Part shown: positions 55,139 through 63,955 of the stretch, one piece after another
How positions within the stretch are numbered: position 1 is the stretch's first letter
How the letters are laid out: every line of letters begins with the position of its first letter
Source: Alloyangia pacifica
GTDB lineage: Bacteria > Pseudomonadota > Alphaproteobacteria > Rhodobacterales > Rhodobacteraceae
Direction of reading: 5' to 3'
NCBI RefSeq assembly: GCF_020524285.1
Contig: NZ_JAIVKX010000018.1
Coordinates: 62,001-126,000 of the forward strand
Length of the DNA stretch: 64,000 nucleotides
Program-made: the position numbers and the translations under genes
Notes under the pieces: model-generated
The model's input: only the letters and a program-made list of their open reading frames with translations
Databases searched by the model: none
What the model was told of the DNA's origin: nothing

Positions 55139-56221
55139 ATGGTGAACGCAAGCCCTGCCCCCCTTGGCCCTTGGACCGACGACGAACCGCTCGAGTGCGT
55201 ATCGGTCCTGCCCGAAGCGGAGAACGTCGTCACTGTCTGCTTCCAGGCCCCCTCCGGTCGGCCATTCGAGTTCGACGCCGGCCAGTTCCTCACGCTGGCG
55301 CTGCCGGTGCCCGGCGGCCCGCTCTACCGGACGTTCACGATCTCTTCCTCGCCGTCGCGTCCGAAGTCGCTCACGGTAACCATCAAGGCGCAGCCGGAGT
55401 CCATCGGTGTGCGATGGATCATCGACACGCTTCGGCCCGGAATGAAGGTCAAGGCAAATGGCCCCTCCGGCCATTTCACCGCGGCCAACCACACAGCGAA
55501 AAAGTACCTCTTCATTTCGGCCGGGACGGGCATCACCCCGATGATGTCGATGACGACCGAGCTCTACGACCTCGGCAGCCATTGCGACATCGTCTTCGTG
55601 AACTGCGCGCGGCGGCCCTCGGACATCATTTTCAAGCGCCGTCTGGAGCATATGGCGACGCGGATCGCCGGCCTTGACCTGAAATGGGTGGTGAGCGCGC
55701 CGGACCGCTACCAGCCCTGGACCGGGTACCAGGGGCGCCTCAACCAGCTCATGCTTGGCCTGATGGCACCCGACTACCTTGAGCGCGAAGTCTTCTGCTG
55801 CGGCCCGGAGTCTTTCATGCAATCAGTGCGCGAGGCTCTCGCCGGCCTCGGCTTCGACATGGATCACTACCATCAGGAGAGCTTCCACGCCCCCGCCATT
55901 CCGGGGACGCAGCACGTCGAGGCTCCGGTGCCCGACGACGATCTGCCCGACGAGGACATCATGGCAGAGGTCACCTTCAGCCGCTCCGGCCTGAAGCAAT
56001 CCTGTGCCGAAACGGAAACGGTCCTGGCCGTGGCCCGACAGGCCGGGATCGCGATCCCGACCGGCTGCACCTTTGGCGTCTGCGGCACCTGCAAGACCAA
56101 GAAGATTTCGGGCGAAGTATATATGGTCCACAACGGTGGCATCACCGAGGACGAAATCGAAGAGGGGTATTTCCTCGCCTGCTGCTCGAACCCGCGTGGC
56201 AAGGTTGAGCTCGAACTCTAG
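55139..56221 (+). CDS. gbcB: Glycine betaine monooxygenase reductase subunit GbcB
   Basis: A 360-residue reductase with an FAD domain ('GPLYRTFTISSSP'), an NAD-binding domain ('KYLFISAGTGITPMMSMTTEL', 'EVFCCGPESFMQSVREAL') and a C-terminal plant-type [2Fe-2S] ferredoxin domain (C310-x4-C315-x2-C318 and C348). It passes electrons from NADH to the GbcA Rieske centre. The ATG at 55139 is 6 bases after the gbcA stop. Confidence 0.93.
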   Translation: MVNASPAPLGPWTDDEPLECVSVLPEAENVVTVCFQAPSGRPFEFDAGQFLTLALPVPGGPLYRTFTISSSPSRPKSLTVTIKAQPESIGVRWIIDTLRPGMKVKANGPSGHFTAANHTAKKYLFISAGTGITPMMSMTTELYDLGSHCDIVFVNCARRPSDIIFKRRLEHMATRIAGLDLKWVVSAPDRYQPWTGYQGRLNQLMLGLMAPDYLEREVFCCGPESFMQSVREALAGLGFDMDHYHQESFHAPAIPGTQHVEAPVPDDDLPDEDIMAEVTFSRSGLKQSCAETETVLAVARQAGIAIPTGCTFGVCGTCKTKKISGEVYMVHNGGITEDEIEEGYFLACCSNPRGKVELEL

Positions 56222-56849
56222 CCCAGATGGGGGATCCGGCTTGCGTCCGACCTGCCTCCTGCTGTTCCCTCGTTCATAACAAGAGTCTGCACCTTTATGA
56301 TGTGCTACCCGACGCTGGACCGCCGGAAGCTGGAATTTCCCGCCCAGCCCAGCAATAGGCCGACGCGCCTGCCGTCTGCCCCACGGCGATGGTCAGACAG
56401 CCGACCATCAACCCGATCGCAGGCCGGTGAGGCAGCAGTCGCACGCCCCATACCAGATACACGCAGGTCAGCATCACATAGGCGGCGCCGAACAATGCCC
56501 CGCCAGCCAAGGCAAGCATCGGCGTCGCAAGAGTGGCCAAGAAACTTGCTTGAGAGCTGAGAGCGCTTCGTTCGCCAGTCGAGCCGCGATAGTCGTCCGC
56601 GCAAAAGGTCTGGAGGCAGTCCCGACAGTGCAACCTAATTCGCGGGCTTTGGAACAGGACCGCTCGGACAAGGTCAAAATATGTTGGTACATTTTCGTCG
56701 TGCTCTGTCGACGTTATGCCACTCCAAGCGCGGCATCTTCGGGTACCGGACGACAGCTCGATAAGACCCGGCGATGCTCTGAGTTGATGCCCCCGGATAC
56801 ATAGGAGCGTTCTTGGAGCCGCGCGGGCTCACCGGCGTGCAAGCGTGGC
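56222..56849. other. Intergenic stretch with decayed coding sequence
   Basis: About 630 bases. The only recognisable content is an MFS-like fragment on the minus strand (56295-56600). The rest shows no gene, hairpin or binding-site pattern I could support. Confidence 0.45.
56295..56600 (-). pseudogene. Possible MFS transporter (YbfB/YjiJ-like) C-terminal remnant
   Basis: The minus strand encodes hydrophobic segments including 'GALFGAAYVMLTCVYLVWGV' and 'GLMVGCLTIAVGQTAGA', which resemble the last third of YbfB/YjiJ-family major facilitator proteins. No upstream part of such a protein and no good start is present. A small novel membrane protein is the alternative. Confidence 0.4.
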
Positions 56850-57830
56850 CTAGTCCAGCTCCGTCAGAAAGGGCAATCCAACCGGCAGGTCTTCGGGCGT
56901 CAGATTTTTGACGCGTCCGACCGCAACGTCGCAGGCCTGCTCGAGGTGCCGCTCAAGCGCCGCGGCCGCCTCGTGCGCGAAACCGCCCTGCAGCGCCTCG
57001 AGCACAAGGAGGTGCTGGTCAATCGTACTGTACACCGACGCTTCGGAACGGGTCGCGGTGAAGGAGATATGCGTCGAGATAAGGGGCAGCTGGCTGCGCT
57101 CGATGGAATCCGTAAGTATCCGGTTCCGGCAGGACAGCACGATATCGCGATGCAGCCATTGCTCGATCAGCAACAGCTCGGGAACGCCGACCTCCGACAC
57201 CGCCCCGCGCATACGCCGCAGCTCGGCGATCTGGTGCGCCACCGTCCCTTGCGGCAGAAGGTCAACCGCCTCGACCAGAGCCACCGGCTCGAGCAGCCGG
57301 CGCATGGTGTAGTGGTCCTGCACGTCCTGCTCGGTCATCGGGCCGACCTGCCAGCGCCCGTTGGCCTGCTGCCGCACCAGCCCGACGCGCTCCATCCGCG
57401 TAATGATCTCATGCGCGACGCTGCGGCTGACGCCATAATGCTCGGCCATCGCCTTTTCGTTGACGCCGAAGCTTCCGAACACCATGGCCGAGGCGATCGC
57501 CGTCTGCGCCTCCTCGAAGAGCCGTTGCCGCCAGTTGCGCGATTCAATCCCGTCTCGCGCGATGGTCGGAATGGCGAGAACCGGGGCGTCCTCGTCGCAC
57601 GCCTCCGTGCCCTCACCAAGCACGCGGTAACCGCGACGGCCGTTGAACTCCAGCAGGCCCTCGCTCTCGAGCCGCTTCAGCGCAGCGCGAATCGGCACCC
57701 GGCTGAGCGTGAACTGACGCGCCAATTCGGACTCTCGCAGACGCATGCCCGAGCGCAGCTTGCCACTCGCAAGATTGTCGACCAGCACAGCGTAGACCAC
57801 GTCCTGCAGGCGTTTCGGCTCTGGTTTCAT
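56850..57830 (-). CDS. GntR-family regulator with two winged-helix domains and FCD-like domain
   Basis: A 326-residue protein. Residues 5-70 are a standard GntR winged helix ('GMRLRESELARQFTLSRVPIRAALKRLESEGLLEFNGRRGYRV'). Residues 100-165 repeat the pattern ('QTAIASAMVFGSFGVNEKAMAEHYGVSRSVAHEIITRMERVGLVRQQANGRW'). An all-helical FCD-type domain follows ('TEQDVQDHYTMRRLLEPVAL'). Typical FadR/VanR proteins have one winged helix and about 230 residues. It is divergent from the TRAP operon, which it probably regulates. Confidence 0.88.
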   Translation of the reverse strand: MKPEPKRLQDVVYAVLVDNLASGKLRSGMRLRESELARQFTLSRVPIRAALKRLESEGLLEFNGRRGYRVLGEGTEACDEDAPVLAIPTIARDGIESRNWRQRLFEEAQTAIASAMVFGSFGVNEKAMAEHYGVSRSVAHEIITRMERVGLVRQQANGRWQVGPMTEQDVQDHYTMRRLLEPVALVEAVDLLPQGTVAHQIAELRRMRGAVSEVGVPELLLIEQWLHRDIVLSCRNRILTDSIERSQLPLISTHISFTATRSEASVYSTIDQHLLVLEALQGGFAHEAAAALERHLEQACDVAVGRVKNLTPEDLPVGLPFLTELD

Positions 57831-57980
57831 ACGATTAGTCGCCCTTTCCCGTCAGTTTCAATTGAATGCTGTTCGCTGGGTTTTTGCAATGCGTCTCCGC
57901 ATATTTGTATCTTGCCGACATTATACATTAGTTGCTACGACTCTTGCAGAGGCACTCATTTTGCCAGGGAGGAAAACACA

Positions 57981-58967
57981 GTGACCCGACAGAGATTGAC
58001 AGCTACCGCCATCGCCTTGATGGCCTCCACCGCTCTTGCCGGTCCGGCACTCGCGGCCGATACCGAATTGAAATTCGCCCATGTCTATCCCGATGGCAGC
58101 CTGTTCGATCAGGCCCTGGAGCGGGCCTCGGACGCGATCGAAGAATCCACCGAGGGACGTTACGCGCTGGCCATATTCCCGGCCTCGGCACTGGGCAACG
58201 AGGAGGCGCTGAACGACGCGCTGTCTCTCGGCTCGATCGATCTCATCTACACCGGCGTTGCCTTCATGGCGCAGTCGGTTCCCGAGATCGCCATCTCGGA
58301 CTACCCCTACGTCTACCGCGACTTCGCTCACTGGGAAGGTTTCTGGCAGAGCGATCTTCTGAAGGGGCTGATGGAATCCTACACCGAGGTGACCGGCAAC
58401 GCGTTCGTCACCAGCACCTACTACGGCCAGCGCCACGTCACGGCGAACAAGCCGATCCTAAAGCCTTCCGACATGGAAGGGCTGAAGATCCGCGTCGCCA
58501 ATGCCCCGGCCTACCTGATGTTCCCCGAGGCGACCGGAGCCAACCCGACGCCGATGGCCTTCTCCGAAGTCTACCTCGGGCTGCAGCAGGGTGCGGTCGA
58601 CGCACAGGAGAACCCGCTGCCGACAATCCAGTCCTCGCAGTTCTACGAGGTCCAGAGCGACATCAGCCTGACCGGCCACATCACCGCGACGCTGGTGACG
58701 CTGATGTCGGGCTACACTGCCGAGAAGCTCTCGGAAGAGGACCACGACGCGATCTTCACCGCGCTGCAGGAGGCCGCGGACTGGGCGACCGAAGAGACCC
58801 GCGCCAATGAGGCCAACCTGATTTCCTTCTTCGATGACGAGGGCGTCTCGGTCCACGAAGTCGACCGCCAGCCGTTCATCGACGCGGTGACCCCCTACCT
58901 GACGGATTACGACAACGTGCCCTGGGACGAGGCGACCTTCACCGCGCTTCAGGCCATCGGGCGCTGA
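57981..58967 (+). CDS. TRAP transporter solute-binding protein (DctP type)
   Basis: A 328-residue periplasmic protein with signal peptide 'MTRQRLTATAIALMASTALA' and DctP features: 'KFAHVYPDGSLFDQALERASDAIEEST', 'PASALGNEEALNDALSLGSIDLIYTG', 'LKIRVANAPAYLMFPEATGANPTPMAFSEVYLGLQQGAVDAQENPL'. The start is GTG 57981, with GGGAGG well placed; no ATG fits. The conserved Arg ('KIRV') points to a carboxylate ligand, probably a sugar acid. Confidence 0.94.
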   Translation: MTRQRLTATAIALMASTALAGPALAADTELKFAHVYPDGSLFDQALERASDAIEESTEGRYALAIFPASALGNEEALNDALSLGSIDLIYTGVAFMAQSVPEIAISDYPYVYRDFAHWEGFWQSDLLKGLMESYTEVTGNAFVTSTYYGQRHVTANKPILKPSDMEGLKIRVANAPAYLMFPEATGANPTPMAFSEVYLGLQQGAVDAQENPLPTIQSSQFYEVQSDISLTGHITATLVTLMSGYTAEKLSEEDHDAIFTALQEAADWATEETRANEANLISFFDDEGVSVHEVDRQPFIDAVTPYLTDYDNVPWDEATFTALQAIGR

Positions 58968-58973
58968 ACCGCC

Positions 58974-59537
58974 ATGATCCAGCATCAAACTCACGCGAGC
59001 CATCAGGCTCGCGACCCCCACGCCGTGCCCGAACCTGACGCGCTCGACGAGACCATCGTGCGAGAGGTGGACGCCGGGATGGAGGATGTCTCCGACGTCC
59101 GCTGGTGGGACTACCCGGTTTTCGCCGTCTTCTGGGCGCTGATGGCCGTGGTCTTCCTGCAGTTCTTCTCGCGCTACGTGCTCAACTCGTCGATCGGCTG
59201 GACCGAGGAGATCGCCCGCTACCTGCTGATCGTGCTGACCTTCACCGGCTCGCTGATCTGCCTGCGCAAGCGTAGCCACATCCACCTCGAGATCGTGCTC
59301 GATCGGGTCTCCGAGAAGACCGCCCGCGTCCTGCGCCTGATCGGTGACCTTGTCAGCCTGGTGTTCTTCTGCGGGCTCGGCTGGACCGGCATCGCGCTGG
59401 CCGAGCGGATGAGCCGACAGCGGCTGATCAGCCTCGATCTGTCGCGCGGCGTCTTCTACTGGATCGTCACCGCCGCACTCGGCCTGGCCGCGGTGCTGGT
59501 GGCCTGGCAGATCCTGCGCAACCGGGGAGCGCGCTGA
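58974..59537 (+). CDS. TRAP transporter small permease (DctQ type)
   Basis: A 187-residue protein with a 40-residue soluble front and four membrane segments. 'FFSRYVLNSSIGWTEEIARYLLIVLTFTGSLICLRKRSHIHLEI' is the DctQ signature. It starts 6 bases after the binding protein and ends one base before the large permease. The N-terminal extension is longer than usual. Confidence 0.92.
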   Translation: MIQHQTHASHQARDPHAVPEPDALDETIVREVDAGMEDVSDVRWWDYPVFAVFWALMAVVFLQFFSRYVLNSSIGWTEEIARYLLIVLTFTGSLICLRKRSHIHLEIVLDRVSEKTARVLRLIGDLVSLVFFCGLGWTGIALAERMSRQRLISLDLSRGVFYWIVTAALGLAAVLVAWQILRNRGAR

Positions 59538-59538
59538 C

Positions 59539-60816
59539 ATGGCCCTGACTCTGATGTTCGCCGCGCTGGCCCTGCTGATTGCCATAGGTGCGCCGATCTC
59601 GATCGCGCTCGGCGCCTCCTCGCTGCTTTACATTCTGCTCGAGGGGCTGCCGTCGATCACCGCGCTCAACTACATGATCAACGGGGTGAACAGCTTTTCG
59701 CTGCTCGCGGTGCCCTTCTTCATCATGGCCGGCAACCTGATGAACTCGGGCGGCATCACCTCGCGCATTTTCGACTTTGCCCGCGCCGTCGCCGGCTGGG
59801 CCCCGGGCGGGCTCGGTCACGTCAACGTCGGCGCCAGCGTGATCTTCTCTGGGATGTCCGGCGCCGCCGTCGCCGACGCCGGGGGGCTCGGCAACATCGA
59901 GATCAAGGCCATGCGCGACGCCGGCTACGAGACCGATTTCGCCGTCGGCATCACCGCCGCCTCCTCGACCATCGGGCCGATCATCCCGCCCTCGCTGCCG
60001 CTGGTGCTCTACGGGGTCACCGCCTCGGTCTCGATTGGCGATCTTTTCCTCGCAGGGATCGTGCCGGGGCTGCTGATGGCGCTCTCGCTGGTGCTCATGG
60101 TCGCCTGGTACTCGCACCGGCGCCACTACCCGCGCGACCGCGCCTTCGATCCGCGCTATGTCTGGCACACCTTCCGCCGCGCCTTCCTGCCGCTCTGCAC
60201 GCCCGCGATCATCATCGGCGGCATCGGCACCGGGGTGTTCACCCCGACCGAAGCGGCGGTGGCGGCGGTGGCCTACGCGCTGGTGCTCGGACTTCTGGTC
60301 TACCGCACGCTGACCCCGAAGGCGCTGATCCGCATCACCATGGACAGCCTCGAGACCACCGCCTCGATCATGATGATCGTGGCCGGCGCGGCGATCTTCG
60401 CCTGGATCCTCACCGCCAACCAGTCGGCACAGGCTGTCGCCGGTGCGGTGCTCGCTCTGACACAGAACCGCGAGCTGGTGCTACTGCTGATCATGCTGCT
60501 GGTGCTGGTGGTCGGCTGCTTCATGGAGACCATCGCCGCGATCACCATCCTGGTGCCGGTCTTGCTGCCGGTGGCGCAGACGGTGGGCATCGACCCGGTG
60601 CATCTTGGCATCATCGTCGTGCTCAACCTGATGCTGGGCCTGCTGACGCCGCCCGTAGGCATGGTACTCTTCGTGCTGAGCCGCGTGTCGCAGGTGCCCT
60701 TCGAGCAATGCATGCGCGCCACGCTGCCCTTCCTCGTACCGCTGGTGATCGTGCTGTTCCTGCTCGCCTATTTCCCGCAGCTCAGCCTCTGGCTGCCCGA
60801 CCTGCTGAACCCCTGA
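59539..60816 (+). CDS. TRAP transporter large permease (DctM type)
   Basis: A 425-residue permease with about twelve membrane segments. Family blocks are 'NSFSLLAVPFFIMAGNLMNSGGITSRIFDFARAVAGWAPGGLGH', 'GMSGAAVADAGGLGNIEIKAM', 'GITAASSTIGPIIPPSLPLVLYG' and 'LTPPVGMVLFVLSRVS'. It completes the DctPQM set, which uses the sodium gradient for uptake. Confidence 0.95.
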   Translation: MALTLMFAALALLIAIGAPISIALGASSLLYILLEGLPSITALNYMINGVNSFSLLAVPFFIMAGNLMNSGGITSRIFDFARAVAGWAPGGLGHVNVGASVIFSGMSGAAVADAGGLGNIEIKAMRDAGYETDFAVGITAASSTIGPIIPPSLPLVLYGVTASVSIGDLFLAGIVPGLLMALSLVLMVAWYSHRRHYPRDRAFDPRYVWHTFRRAFLPLCTPAIIIGGIGTGVFTPTEAAVAAVAYALVLGLLVYRTLTPKALIRITMDSLETTASIMMIVAGAAIFAWILTANQSAQAVAGAVLALTQNRELVLLLIMLLVLVVGCFMETIAAITILVPVLLPVAQTVGIDPVHLGIIVVLNLMLGLLTPPVGMVLFVLSRVSQVPFEQCMRATLPFLVPLVIVLFLLAYFPQLSLWLPDLLNP

Positions 60817-60830
60817 ACGTGGAAAGACCT

Positions 60831-61937
60831 ATGAAAATCACGTCTCTCAAGACCTTCATCCTGCACGTGCCCGTGACCCGCAACGGCGTCGCGGACAGCA
60901 CACACACGCTCACCCACTGGGGCGCCCCGGGGGTCATCATCGAAACCGACGCGGGGATCACCGGCTATGGCTACACCGGCACCCATGCCCACCTGCCCTC
61001 GGACCGTCTGATCACCCAGTGCATCGAGACGTGCTTCGACTGGATCGTCGGTCGCGATCCGCTGGAGACCACCGCCCTCTACCGCGAGATGGAACGTTTT
61101 CCGCCGGTGCAATGGGTCGGGCGCGGCGGCATTTCGCATCTCGCCATCGGCGCGATCGACGTGGCGCTCTGGGACATCAAGGCCAAGGCCGCGGAGCAGA
61201 CGCTGTGGCAGAGCATGGGCGGCACTGAGCGCCCGATCCTCGCCTACAACACCGACGGCGGCTGGCTGAACTGGCCTCTCGAGACGCTGGTCTCGGACTG
61301 CAAGCGGCTGGTCGAGGAAGAGGGTTATCTCGGCGTGAAGATCAAGGTCGGCTCGCCCAATCTCGCCACCGACATCGAGCGGCTCGAGGCGGTGCGCAAG
61401 GCGATCGGCAACAAGGTCACGCTGGCGGTCGACGCCAACGGCCGCATGGACCTTCCTACCGCCATCCGCTTCGGACGGCACCTCGCCGACTGCGACGTCA
61501 TGTGGTTCGAAGAGCCGCTCTGGTACGACGACGTCATCAGCCACAAGCGGCTGGCCGAGACCATCCAGACCCCGATCGCGCTCGGCGAGCAGCTTTACCT
61601 CGCGCATAATTTCCAGACCTTCTTCGACGCCGGGGCGCTGCATTACGCGCAGCCCGACGTGGCGCGGCTCGGCGGCGTCACGCCGTGGATCCAGGTGGCT
61701 GACATGGCCATGGCACGCGGCTTGCCGGTGGTCAGCCATGTCGGCGACATGGGCCAGATGCACATCCACACCGCCATCGGTCACCCGTCGAGCGATATGC
61801 TCGAGTACATCCCCTGGCTGCGCGAGTGCTTCACCGAGCCGGTCAGCGTCACCGACGGCTGGTACGACGTCCCGCGCGAGCCGGGCGCCGGCACCACGCT
61901 GCGCGCGGACGCCTTCGAACGTTTCGGTGTGGCATGA
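60831..61937 (+). CDS. Mandelate racemase/muconate lactonizing (enolase superfamily) enzyme, sugar-acid dehydratase-like
   Basis: A 368-residue enolase-superfamily enzyme. The catalytic set is visible: K170-x-K172 ('GVKIKVGS'), metal ligands D201 ('VDANGR'), E227 ('WFEEPLW') and E253 ('LGEQLYL'), and the D276/H303 dyad ('AQPDVARLGG', 'VVSHVGD'). This is the mandelate racemase subgroup, which contains many sugar-acid dehydratases. It follows the TRAP transporter in the same operon; the acid is not predictable. AAAG precedes ATG 60831. Confidence 0.92.
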   Translation: MKITSLKTFILHVPVTRNGVADSTHTLTHWGAPGVIIETDAGITGYGYTGTHAHLPSDRLITQCIETCFDWIVGRDPLETTALYREMERFPPVQWVGRGGISHLAIGAIDVALWDIKAKAAEQTLWQSMGGTERPILAYNTDGGWLNWPLETLVSDCKRLVEEEGYLGVKIKVGSPNLATDIERLEAVRKAIGNKVTLAVDANGRMDLPTAIRFGRHLADCDVMWFEEPLWYDDVISHKRLAETIQTPIALGEQLYLAHNFQTFFDAGALHYAQPDVARLGGVTPWIQVADMAMARGLPVVSHVGDMGQMHIHTAIGHPSSDMLEYIPWLRECFTEPVSVTDGWYDVPREPGAGTTLRADAFERFGVA

Positions 61938-62989
61938 GCGGCGCCGGGATGATGAAGGTCGTGCAGATCGACGCGCCCGCCTCGATCTCTCTGGTCGAGC
62001 GCCCCAAGCCCGCGCCCGCCGCCGGCGAGGTCCGGCTGGCGCTCACCCACGTGGGTTACTGCGGCTCGGACCTCAGCAGCTTCCAGGGCCGCAACCCTAT
62101 GGTCAGCTTCCCCCGGGTGCCAGGCCACGAGATCGCCGCACTAGTGGATGCGCTGGGTGAGGGGGTCGAGGGACTGAGCCCCGGCCAACCCTGCACCGTG
62201 CTCCCCTACTTCAATTGCGGCACCTGTATCGCCTGCCGCAAGGGCCGGCCCAACGCCTGCCGCAACAACCAGACGATGGGCGTGCAGCGAGAGGGCGCGA
62301 TGGCCTCCTACGCCTGCGTGCCGGCCGCCCATGTGATCCCCGTCGACGGCTTCGCGCAGCGCGATCTGGCGCTTATCGAGCCAATCGCGGTGGGTTTTCA
62401 CGCGGTCGAACGTTCCGGCCTCGATGCCGATGACACGGTCGCGGTGCTCGGAGTCGGGATGATCGGCCTCGGCGTGCTCCTGGGCGCAGTGGCGCGCGGC
62501 GCACGGGTGATCGCCGTGGATGTGGCCGATGCCAAGCTCGACCTCGCCCGCCGCCTCGGCGCGGCCGAGACGGTCAACGGCGCCGCTGAAGACACCGTCC
62601 AGCGCCTCGCCGAGCTGACTGGTGGCGATGGGCCGACGGTGATCATCGAGGCCGCAGGCGCGGCCGCCACCTTTCGCCAGGCGGTCGATGCGGTCTCCTC
62701 CTGCGGGCGCGTGGTCTATGTTGGCTACACGAAGACCGAGGTCTCCTATGAGACCCGGCTGTTCCCGATGAAGGAGATCGAGATCTTCGGCTCGCGCGGC
62801 GCGACCCGCGACGATTTCCGGCGCGTCGTCGATTTCCTGCGCGCCCGGCCCGGCATCGGCGATCTCATCGTCAGCAGCATGCCGGGGATCGCACAGGCGA
62901 CCGTGGCGATGCTGGCCTGGGCCGCAGATCCAGGCGCGGTCACAAAAATCGTTGTCGAAATGGACACAGCCGCAACGGAGACCGCCTGA
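61934..62989 (+). CDS. Zinc-dependent medium-chain dehydrogenase (idonate/galactonate/threonine dehydrogenase-like)
   Basis: A 351-residue MDR enzyme. Catalytic zinc ligands are C43 and H65-E66 ('GYCGSDLSSF', 'VPGHE'); the structural zinc set is C95, C98, C101, C109 ('FNCGTCIACRKGRPNAC'); the NAD fold has 'VAVLGVGMIGLGVLLGAVA'. It oxidises a polyol or sugar acid. ATG 61934 overlaps the upstream stop (ATGA) and its own stop overlaps the next ATG. Confidence 0.92.
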   Translation: MSGAGMMKVVQIDAPASISLVERPKPAPAAGEVRLALTHVGYCGSDLSSFQGRNPMVSFPRVPGHEIAALVDALGEGVEGLSPGQPCTVLPYFNCGTCIACRKGRPNACRNNQTMGVQREGAMASYACVPAAHVIPVDGFAQRDLALIEPIAVGFHAVERSGLDADDTVAVLGVGMIGLGVLLGAVARGARVIAVDVADAKLDLARRLGAAETVNGAAEDTVQRLAELTGGDGPTVIIEAAGAAATFRQAVDAVSSCGRVVYVGYTKTEVSYETRLFPMKEIEIFGSRGATRDDFRRVVDFLRARPGIGDLIVSSMPGIAQATVAMLAWAADPGAVTKIVVEMDTAATETA

Positions 62990-63756
62990 TGCCGCTCGAT
63001 CTCTCCGCCTACTCCCTCGAGGGACACCGCGTTCTGCTCACCGGCGGCAGCGGGGGCATCGGGATGGGGGTGGCGCGCTGCCTCATTGCCACCGGGGCCG
63101 AGGTCATCCTTTCGGGCACCCGGGCCGAGAAACTTGCCGCGGCACGGGCCGCACTGGGGGGCGATGTCGGGACGGTGGTGCATGACGTCACCCGGCTTGG
63201 CGAGGCCGAGGCGCTTGCGATGCGGGTCGAGGCAGACTTCGGCCCGGTGAGCGCGCTGATCAACAACGCCGGCAACACCGTCAAGAAGCCAATCGCCGAG
63301 ATGAGCGACGCGGATTTTTCCTCGGTGATGGAAACGCATGTGGCAGGAGCCTTCGCCCTGAGCCGGGCGTTCCTGCCGCAGATCGCAGCCTCGGGCAAGG
63401 GCTCGATCCTCTTCACCGCCTCGATGGCCTCCTACCTCGGCATCCCGCATGTGATCGGCTATTCCGCTGCCAAGACCGCGCTGCTCGGCATGGTGCGTGC
63501 GATGGCGACCGAACTTGCACCAGAAGGCGTGCGGGTCAATGGCGTGGCGCCGGGCTGGATCGGCACCGACATGGTGCGCAAGAACACGGCCACCGATCCC
63601 GAACGTCTGGCAAAGATCATGGGACGGATCCCGATGAATCGCTTCGGCGAGCCTGAGGACATCGGCATGGCCATGACCTTCTTGCTCTCCCAGGCCGCGA
63701 AATACGTCACCGGCCAAGTGCTTGCGGTCGACGGCGGCGCGCAGTCGGGCTTCTAA
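62989..63756 (+). CDS. Short-chain dehydrogenase/reductase (gluconate 5-dehydrogenase-like)
   Basis: A 255-residue classical SDR: 'TGGSGGIG' at 18-25, 'NNAG' at 92-95, and catalytic S145, Y158, K162 ('YSAAK'). The C-terminus 'VTGQVLAVDGGAQSGF' is standard. With the MDR enzyme upstream, the pair recalls the idonate pathway (IdnD and IdnO), where an MDR and an SDR interconvert a sugar acid through a keto intermediate. It is the last gene of the TRAP operon. Confidence 0.92.
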   Translation: MPLDLSAYSLEGHRVLLTGGSGGIGMGVARCLIATGAEVILSGTRAEKLAAARAALGGDVGTVVHDVTRLGEAEALAMRVEADFGPVSALINNAGNTVKKPIAEMSDADFSSVMETHVAGAFALSRAFLPQIAASGKGSILFTASMASYLGIPHVIGYSAAKTALLGMVRAMATELAPEGVRVNGVAPGWIGTDMVRKNTATDPERLAKIMGRIPMNRFGEPEDIGMAMTFLLSQAAKYVTGQVLAVDGGAQSGF

Positions 63757-63838
63757 CGGGCGGGTCCGGCGAGGATCTTGGCGCCGCTCCCGTGCGCCAA
63801 GAAATTCTCTTCAGTCGCAGCGAAGCACGCTCGATCCC

Positions 63839-63867
63839 GCCCGGCCCGGCAGCTGGGCGGGCCGGGC
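63839..63867. terminator. Perfect 10-bp hairpin between convergent genes
   Basis: GCCCGGCCCG at 63839-63848 pairs exactly with CGGGCCGGGC at 63858-63867, 9-base loop. It lies 83 bases after the SDR stop and before the minus-strand gene that ends at 63956, so it may terminate both; there is no T-tract. Confidence 0.6.
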
Positions 63868-63955
63868 GTGGCCAACGATTTCGTAATAGACACAGCCCTC
63901 CGCACCATTCGTGGTCCACTCCTTCGATTTCGCCTTCGATGGGTTTCGTGTCGGA

